Shown here one piece after another: positions 7,453-11,495 of a DNA stretch of 11,495 nt. The notes below the pieces were generated by a model that saw only the letters and a program-made list of their open reading frames with translations, made no database searches and was not told the DNA's origin. The stretch comes from Eubacterium sp. (GTDB taxonomy: Bacteria > Bacillota > Clostridia > Oscillospirales > Acutalibacteraceae). Location: contig JAIDJS010000246.1 of NCBI GenBank assembly GCA_029052085.1, positions 1 through 11,495 of the forward strand. The letters run 5' to 3'. How positions within the stretch are numbered: the stretch's first letter is position 1; each line of letters opens with the position of its first letter. The translations under genes and the position numbers were made by a program.

Positions 7453-7481
7453 TTGCAATGATAAAAATTTAATTGTATAAT
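7453..7481 (+). promoter_or_regulatory. Sigma-A promoter of the TSCPD / hydrolase / signal peptidase operon
   Basis: TTGCAA (7453-7458, four of six matches) is followed after 17 bases by a perfect TATAAT (7476-7481). Transcription should start near 7488, about 39 bases before the first ATG. The -35 boxes of the two divergent promoters are about 60 bases apart. Confidence 0.75.
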
Positions 7482-7491
7482 AATTAGGATA

Positions 7492-7510
7492 TTATTTTTA
7501 TTAAAAATAA
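7492..7510. repeat. AT-only 19-bp dyad before the first ribosome site
   Basis: TTATTTTTAtTAAAAATAA has nine-base arms around one central base. It lies between the predicted start of transcription and the AAGGGGG ribosome site (7514-7520). It could be a regulator-binding site or a weak AT hairpin. It may also simply reflect AT-rich leader composition. Confidence 0.35.
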
Positions 7511-7526
7511 CTTAAGGGGGATATAA

Positions 7527-7781
7527 ATGGTTTATAAATATAATACTTTCGGCACATGCTCTCAAAAAATAGAAATAGAAATTGACGAAAATGAAATTAT
7601 AAAAAATGTAACATTTTTCGGCGGCTGCAACGGCAATCTTAAAGGAATTGCAAAGCTTGTTGAGGGTCAAAAAATGGATGATGTTATAAACAGACTGGCA
7701 GGAATCAAATGCGGATTCAAATCCACCTCCTGCCCCGATCAGCTTGCAGAAGCACTGAAAGAAATAAAGGAGAATTTCTGA
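7527..7781 (+). CDS. Small TSCPD-domain protein (TIGR03905-like), function unknown
   Basis: This 84-residue protein consists of little beyond a TSCPD domain, named for the motif seen here at TSCPDQLA (67-74). It has four conserved-looking cysteines: C11 in GTCSQKI, C34 in GGCNGN, C62 in KCGFKS and C69 in TSCPD. Their pattern suggests metal binding or redox work, but no function is established. The same domain occurs at the C-terminus of some adenosylcobalamin-dependent ribonucleotide reductases; here it stands alone. The ATG at 7527 has a strong AAGGGGG ribosome site six bases upstream. Its stop codon is one base before the hydrolase ATG, and it carries that gene's AAAGGAG ribosome site, so the two are probably translated together. 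Domain identification is confident. Confidence 0.9.
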   Translation: MVYKYNTFGTCSQKIEIEIDENEIIKNVTFFGGCNGNLKGIAKLVEGQKMDDVINRLAGIKCGFKSTSCPDQLAEALKEIKENF

Positions 7782-7782
7782 T

Positions 7783-10119
7783 ATGTTTAAACTCGAAAGC
7801 AAAAACCTCAGGCGGGAATTCAAAGTTTTAGACGGCGCATTGTTTGCTTCTCAGATTATGAATACCGAATCCGGAATGAGCTTTATACCGGACGGTAACG
7901 GATCGGAATTCGCAATAAAATTTGCAGACGGAGATGAATTTTCATCAAAAGGTCTGCAGGTTATTGAAAGCGCCGAAAAGGACGGCAGACTGTTCTTTCG
8001 CTTCAAAGAGGTTATGGGAACAAGCGTTACAATGAGCTACCGCGTTTCCAAAAACAATATGACTATTGAAAAGCAGCTTGCTATTCAGCAGAGTACACCA
8101 AAGGTAATAGATTATATTGAACTTGAAAATATAGGAATAATCAATTCAAAATCTTCCTTTTCCTCTTCCGGAGGCGAAACAGAAATTGATGCGTTTTATT
8201 CAAATCTCGGTCAGCCATTCTATATAGACAGCTTATTTTTCGGATGTGAATTCCCGGCAACCAGAAACATTATCGTTCACGGCAGAGGACAGATTATCTA
8301 CTATGTCGGGAAAAGCGTTGAGGACAAGCTGGTATGCCCTGTTACCATTATGGGCGGAGCAAAAAGCAATCTGCTTGTTGATTTGCAAAAATCGTTTTTT
8401 GAATATATTGAAAGCATTGCACTTCCTGCTCCTATTCGGTTCCAGTACAACACATGGTACGACAGAATGATGAACATTGATGCAAACAATATTCAGAAAG
8501 CATTCTATGTTGTTGAAAAAGAGCTTTCGTCACACGGCGTTCCTCCGCTGGACGGATATGTTATTGACGATGGCTGGAACAATTATAAAAACAGCTTCTG
8601 GAGCTTTAACCAAAACAAATTCCCAAACGGAATCCTTGATGCAAGCCACACTGTTAAAAGCTTCGGCAGCGAATTCGGGCTATGGCTTGGTCCAAGGGGC
8701 GGATATAATTTTAACGGAAAATTCGGTAAAAGAATCGAAAAAGGCGGATACGGATATTATAATGCCGAGGCTGATGAAATCTGCGTAGCCTCCGAAAAAT
8801 ACCTTAAAAATCTTGAAAAATTCCTTGTTCAGACAACTAAAGAAAATGATATAAGCTACTGGAAATTAGACGGCTTTTGTTTTAAACCATGTAAAAACGA
8901 TGCTCACGACCACATTACCGGCGGAGACCACGATATGTATTTTGTTACAGAAATGTGGCAACGCTGGATAAAAATTTTCAGAGCTATGCACACTGCAAGA
9001 GCAAAGCTGGGCAAAAAGCTTTGGATCAATATGACATGCTATGTAAACCCCTCACCCTGGTGGCTTCAATACGTTAATTCAATATGGCTTCAGAACAGCG
9101 GAGATATAGGCTTTGCAGAAAATTATCCTAAGGGCAGACAGGCGCAGGTTGATTCCGAATTAACATACAGGGACGGAAGATATTACAACTTTCTTGTTGA
9201 AAGAGGATTACAGTTTCCTCTTTCACGTATATACAACCACGAGCCTATTTACGGCTACGAGGCACATCTTGATTACGACGATGATGAGTTTGAAAAAGCA
9301 TTCTACTGGAATGCCTGCCGAGGATCAGCATTGAACGAGCTTTACATTTCAGAGGGTATGATGAACGATAAGAAATGGGAAATACTTTCTAATGTCATCA
9401 ACTGGCAGAAAAATAATTTCCATATTCTGAAAAACGCAATGTTCCTTGGAGGAAATCCGGCAGAAAACAATATTTATTGCTATGCAAGCTGGGCTGAAAA
9501 CGGCGAAGGTGTTATTGCACTTCGCAATCCTACCAATGAAACAACGGCATTAACGCTTACGCTTAATAAGCTGATGGGCTGTCCGGAAACATTAAAAGAT
9601 GTCAGAAAATTCAATGTTTATAACAAAGAAGAGGCAGACAACAGTGAGGTTTACGGATATAATGACAAAATAAATGTTACTCTTGATCCGTTTGAGGTAA
9701 AAATCGTTCAATTCGGCAAAGCGGATAACAGATATTCAAACACAAACTTCGGCAACGATTTTACAATCAGCTTTAACTTTGATGGCAAGGATGGTCTGAT
9801 TTGTCAGAACAATGATATAATGATAAGCATTGAAAACGGCAGGATAAACGCAAATGTGGGAATACTTCGCCTTAAGTCAGACAGCATTATCAGCGGAACA
9901 AGGCACAAAATAACGCTTGTCAGAGAAAAAAATAAAATGCTTAAAATTTACATTGATAATTTTCTGGACTGCTCAGGCTACAGTGAAAATGCAAAAACAA
10001 ACATTTCTACAGAGCTCAGGAGCAATGCTGACGGATTTAAGGTAACAAATTCGGCAACACCTTATAATCAGATAATAAAACTTGCCGATATACTAAAGAG
10101 GAAGAAAAGAGGCAAATAA
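7783..10119 (+). CDS. Glycoside hydrolase of the alpha-galactosidase clan (GH27/GH36-like) with C-terminal LamG-like domain
   Basis: This 778-residue protein is probably a cytoplasmic retaining alpha-glycosidase; no signal peptide or membrane segment is visible. Residues 1-215 look like the N-terminal beta-sandwich of GH36-type enzymes. A TIM barrel spans about 218-545: YNTWYDR (222-228), DGYVIDDGW (257-265), GLWLGPRGGY (299-308), YWKLDGF (359-365, likely nucleophile D363), LWINMTCYVNP (413-423) and WLQNSGDIGF (435-444, likely acid/base D441). A beta-rich segment follows (560-645), then a LamG/concanavalin-like domain (about 655-760) with SGTRHKITLVREKNKMLKIY (704-723). The canonical GH36 motif around the acid/base (SGGGRxDxG) is missing; NSGDIG is more like GH27, so this is a divergent member. 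Alpha-galactosidase or alpha-N-acetylgalactosaminidase activity is the best guess. The ribosome site AAAGGAG (7766-7772) lies in the preceding gene. Confidence 0.8.
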   Translation: MFKLESKNLRREFKVLDGALFASQIMNTESGMSFIPDGNGSEFAIKFADGDEFSSKGLQVIESAEKDGRLFFRFKEVMGTSVTMSYRVSKNNMTIEKQLAIQQSTPKVIDYIELENIGIINSKSSFSSSGGETEIDAFYSNLGQPFYIDSLFFGCEFPATRNIIVHGRGQIIYYVGKSVEDKLVCPVTIMGGAKSNLLVDLQKSFFEYIESIALPAPIRFQYNTWYDRMMNIDANNIQKAFYVVEKELSSHGVPPLDGYVIDDGWNNYKNSFWSFNQNKFPNGILDASHTVKSFGSEFGLWLGPRGGYNFNGKFGKRIEKGGYGYYNAEADEICVASEKYLKNLEKFLVQTTKENDISYWKLDGFCFKPCKNDAHDHITGGDHDMYFVTEMWQRWIKIFRAMHTARAKLGKKLWINMTCYVNPSPWWLQYVNSIWLQNSGDIGFAENYPKGRQAQVDSELTYRDGRYYNFLVERGLQFPLSRIYNHEPIYGYEAHLDYDDDEFEKAFYWNACRGSALNELYISEGMMNDKKWEILSNVINWQKNNFHILKNAMFLGGNPAENNIYCYASWAENGEGVIALRNPTNETTALTLTLNKLMGCPETLKDVRKFNVYNKEEADNSEVYGYNDKINVTLDPFEVKIVQFGKADNRYSNTNFGNDFTISFNFDGKDGLICQNNDIMISIENGRINANVGILRLKSDSIISGTRHKITLVREKNKMLKIYIDNFLDCSGYSENAKTNISTELRSNADGFKVTNSATPYNQIIKLADILKRKKRGK

Positions 10120-10123
10120 ATAC

Positions 10124-11104
10124 ATGATTTGTAAAAAATGCGGCTGCGACACGTTTATTAATGACGGCGATATGCTTATATGCGCAAAATGCGGTGCAGT
10201 ATCAATAGATATCGGAATCAATTTAGACGAAAGTGTCACAAATCAATTAAACAAAATAGAAACCGAAGAAGGCTCTGCCCCGGAAGAAATTCAGGTACCG
10301 CCTCCGATAGACGAGGTTATTGCCGAACAGCAGGCAGAAGCCGAGTCCGAAGCAAAGGAGGCTGAAGCCGAAACGGAAACCAAATCCGATGATGCTCAGG
10401 AAGCTGATCCTGAAGCGAAGGAGGAGAAAGACAAAAAAAAGCCAACCAAAAACAAGAAAAAGGAAATTTTTGAATTCTGCCTGCCGATTGTGATAGCAGC
10501 CATTCTGGCAGCCATTATCAAAATGTTTATTTTGGCAAATGCAGTTGTTCCGACAGGTTCAATGATTCCGACAATCAATGAACAGGATAGAATCATAGCA
10601 AGCAGACTTTCCTATATATCAAATGATCCTGAGAGATATGACATTATTATGTTTAATTATCCGGATAATGAGGATACAAAATTTGTAAAACGAATCCTTG
10701 GACTTCCGGGAGAAGTTGTAAATGTTGTTGACGGAAAGGTTTACATTACCGATTCAAACGGCAAAAGATTTGCAGCAGAAGACAGCTTTGTTAATTCAAA
10801 CGAAGAGCCAAGGGGAACATCCGGTCCGTTTTATATACCTGAACAGGGCGAAGAAATCACAACAGACGGAAGCTATTGCTACGCTGAAAACGGAATGAAT
10901 GTCGGCTCCACCTCCTTCCTCAGCAAATACTGCGAAGAAAAGAACGGCAAATACTATGTTGAAGAAAACCTTTATTTCTGCATAGGCGATAATATTAACA
11001 TCTCTATGGATTCAAGATCATGGACAAATAAGTATGTTGCAGAAAGCAAAATACTGGGAAAGGTAATTTTTAAATACTATCCCAAATTTGAAAAGTTTGA
11101 ATAA
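10124..11104 (+). CDS. lepB: Signal peptidase I with N-terminal zinc ribbon and acidic linker
   Basis: This is a membrane serine protease that removes signal peptides from exported proteins. Its 326 residues exceed the usual 170-200 for Gram-positive type I enzymes because of an added N-terminus. Residues 1-25 form a zinc ribbon (C3-x2-C6 and C20-x2-C23, with an extra C8). Residues 45-104 are an Ala/Glu-rich acidic linker, and 102-113 a lysine cluster marking the cytoplasmic edge. One membrane helix spans about 116-138. The peptidase domain has all key motifs: PTGSMIPT (143-150, catalytic S146), RYDIIMFNYP (171-180), KFVKRILGLPGE (186-197, catalytic K189) and GDNINISMDSRSW (288-300). The ribbon should face the cytoplasm. 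The ATG is four bases after the hydrolase stop with an AGAGG ribosome site. It is the last gene of the operon. Peptidase identity is very secure; the role of the extension is unknown. Confidence 0.93.
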   Translation: MICKKCGCDTFINDGDMLICAKCGAVSIDIGINLDESVTNQLNKIETEEGSAPEEIQVPPPIDEVIAEQQAEAESEAKEAEAETETKSDDAQEADPEAKEEKDKKKPTKNKKKEIFEFCLPIVIAAILAAIIKMFILANAVVPTGSMIPTINEQDRIIASRLSYISNDPERYDIIMFNYPDNEDTKFVKRILGLPGEVVNVVDGKVYITDSNGKRFAAEDSFVNSNEEPRGTSGPFYIPEQGEEITTDGSYCYAENGMNVGSTSFLSKYCEEKNGKYYVEENLYFCIGDNINISMDSRSWTNKYVAESKILGKVIFKYYPKFEKFE

Positions 11105-11113
11105 TAACGATAT

Positions 11114-11149
11114 AAAAATAAAAGCCCGTAACGGGCTTTTATTTTTTTT
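11114..11149 (+). terminator. Strong intrinsic terminator after the signal peptidase gene
   Basis: A long stem (core AAAAGCCCG paired with CGGGCTTTT, extended by A-T pairs outside) with a three-base loop TAA is followed by a run of eight T. It begins nine bases after the stop codon at 11104. The A-rich left flank would let it work in the other direction too. Confidence 0.93.
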
Positions 11150-11194
11150 GCAGAATTAAAAAAAATATGTCACTTTTTCTTCTTTACTACCATC

Positions 11195-11200
11195 TATAAT
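11195..11200 (+). promoter_or_regulatory. Probable -10 box of the MBOAT gene
   Basis: A perfect TATAAT lies 26 bases before the ATG and just before the ribosome site AGAAGGAG (11213-11220). No convincing -35 box stands 16-18 bases upstream, so the promoter may be weak or activator-dependent. The preceding terminator implies that a promoter is needed here. Confidence 0.4.
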
Positions 11201-11226
11201 TATGAGAGCATAAGAAGGAGAAAAAG

Positions 11227-11495
11227 ATGGTTTTCAGCAGCATTGAATTTATACTTGTTTTTTTACCTGTATTTTTTATTATTTATTATTCCGTTACGGA
11301 TAAATTGAAAAACATCATTCTGTTAATCGGAAGTCTGGCCTTTTATATCGCAGGAGCAGTTAAATATCCCCTGCACATTCTGGTCTTTATTTTAGTAATT
11401 ATATCCGATTATTCAACAGCACGACTGATAGAGAAAGCAAAAAGAAAAAAGAAGTTTTTTCTTTTTTTCGGAATATTGATAAACCTTGCCAACCT
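11227..11495 (+). CDS. MBOAT family O-acyltransferase, AlgI-like (3' end outside window)
   Basis: The ATG at 11227 follows a strong AGAAGGAG ribosome site six bases upstream. The frame stays open to the window edge, giving 89 complete residues. The start, MVFSSIEFILVFLPVFFIIYY, and the continuation KNIILLIGSLAFYIAGAV are the hallmark N-terminus of AlgI/DltB-type MBOAT proteins, which have about 450-500 residues and transfer acyl (often acetyl) groups to cell-surface polysaccharides or teichoic acids. Three hydrophobic segments are visible (about 6-22, 28-44 and 48-62), followed by a basic RLIEKAKRKKK stretch and the start of another helix. The catalytic histidine lies beyond the window. It is separated from the signal peptidase operon by a terminator. 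Family call is good; the acceptor is unknown. Confidence 0.85.
   Translation, partial: MVFSSIEFILVFLPVFFIIYYSVTDKLKNIILLIGSLAFYIAGAVKYPLHILVFILVIISDYSTARLIEKAKRKKKFFLFFGILINLAN

Noticed and set aside
10245..10440. Repeat-like purine-rich stretch in the signal peptidase gene
   Set aside because: It encodes the acidic Ala/Glu/Lys linker. The repetition reflects low-complexity protein sequence rather than a DNA repeat element.
1..11495. CRISPR arrays, insertion sequences, tRNA or rRNA genes, riboswitches, phage genes
   Set aside because: None was recognised on either strand: no spaced direct repeats, transposase motifs or tRNA/rRNA hallmarks, and the leaders are too short or unstructured for known riboswitches.

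Overview
The window is moderately AT-rich DNA with strong Shine-Dalgarno sites, Clostridia-type gene families and tightly packed operons. It most likely comes from a gut- or rumen-type member of the Clostridia (Bacillota). This placement is inferred from gene content and base composition; no marker gene confirms it.

Layout. (a) 2-988, plus strand: 3' part of an AI-2E/YtvI-type membrane protein cut by the window edge. It ends at a bidirectional terminator (1000-1026). (b) 1042-3325, minus strand: a polar amino-acid ABC transporter in the order binding lipoprotein, permease, ATPase, with its own extended -10 promoter and a hairpin between the first two genes. (c) 3462-7302, minus strand: a short myo-inositol catabolic operon, iolG-iolD-iolE, covering only the first three chemical steps. 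(d) 7303-7526: a 224-base divergent control region with good sigma-A promoters in both directions, a 15-bp palindrome overlapping the iolG -35 box and an AT-only 19-bp dyad before the plus-strand genes. (e) 7527-11104, plus strand: three closely spaced genes, namely a small four-cysteine TSCPD protein, a large glycoside hydrolase of the alpha-galactosidase clan with a C-terminal LamG-like domain, and a signal peptidase I fused to a zinc ribbon and an acidic linker. A strong terminator follows. (f) 11227 to the edge, plus strand: start of an MBOAT (AlgI-like) O-acyltransferase.

How the genes may work together. IolG oxidises myo-inositol to 2-keto-myo-inositol (scyllo-inosose), IolE dehydrates it, and IolD opens the ring hydrolytically to 5-deoxy-glucuronate. 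The remaining enzymes (IolB, IolC, IolJ, IolA) and an inositol transporter are not in the window. The divergent hydrolase has no export signal. One hypothesis is that it releases inositol from an imported galactosyl-inositol such as galactinol, which would link the two sides of the divergent promoter. The amino-acid transporter is probably an independent unit, though its -10 region resembles that of iolG.

Most genes here belong to known families. The less ordinary points are the zinc-ribbon signal peptidase, the TSCPD/hydrolase pairing, a binding protein lacking the usual ligand-binding arginine, and the minimal iol set.
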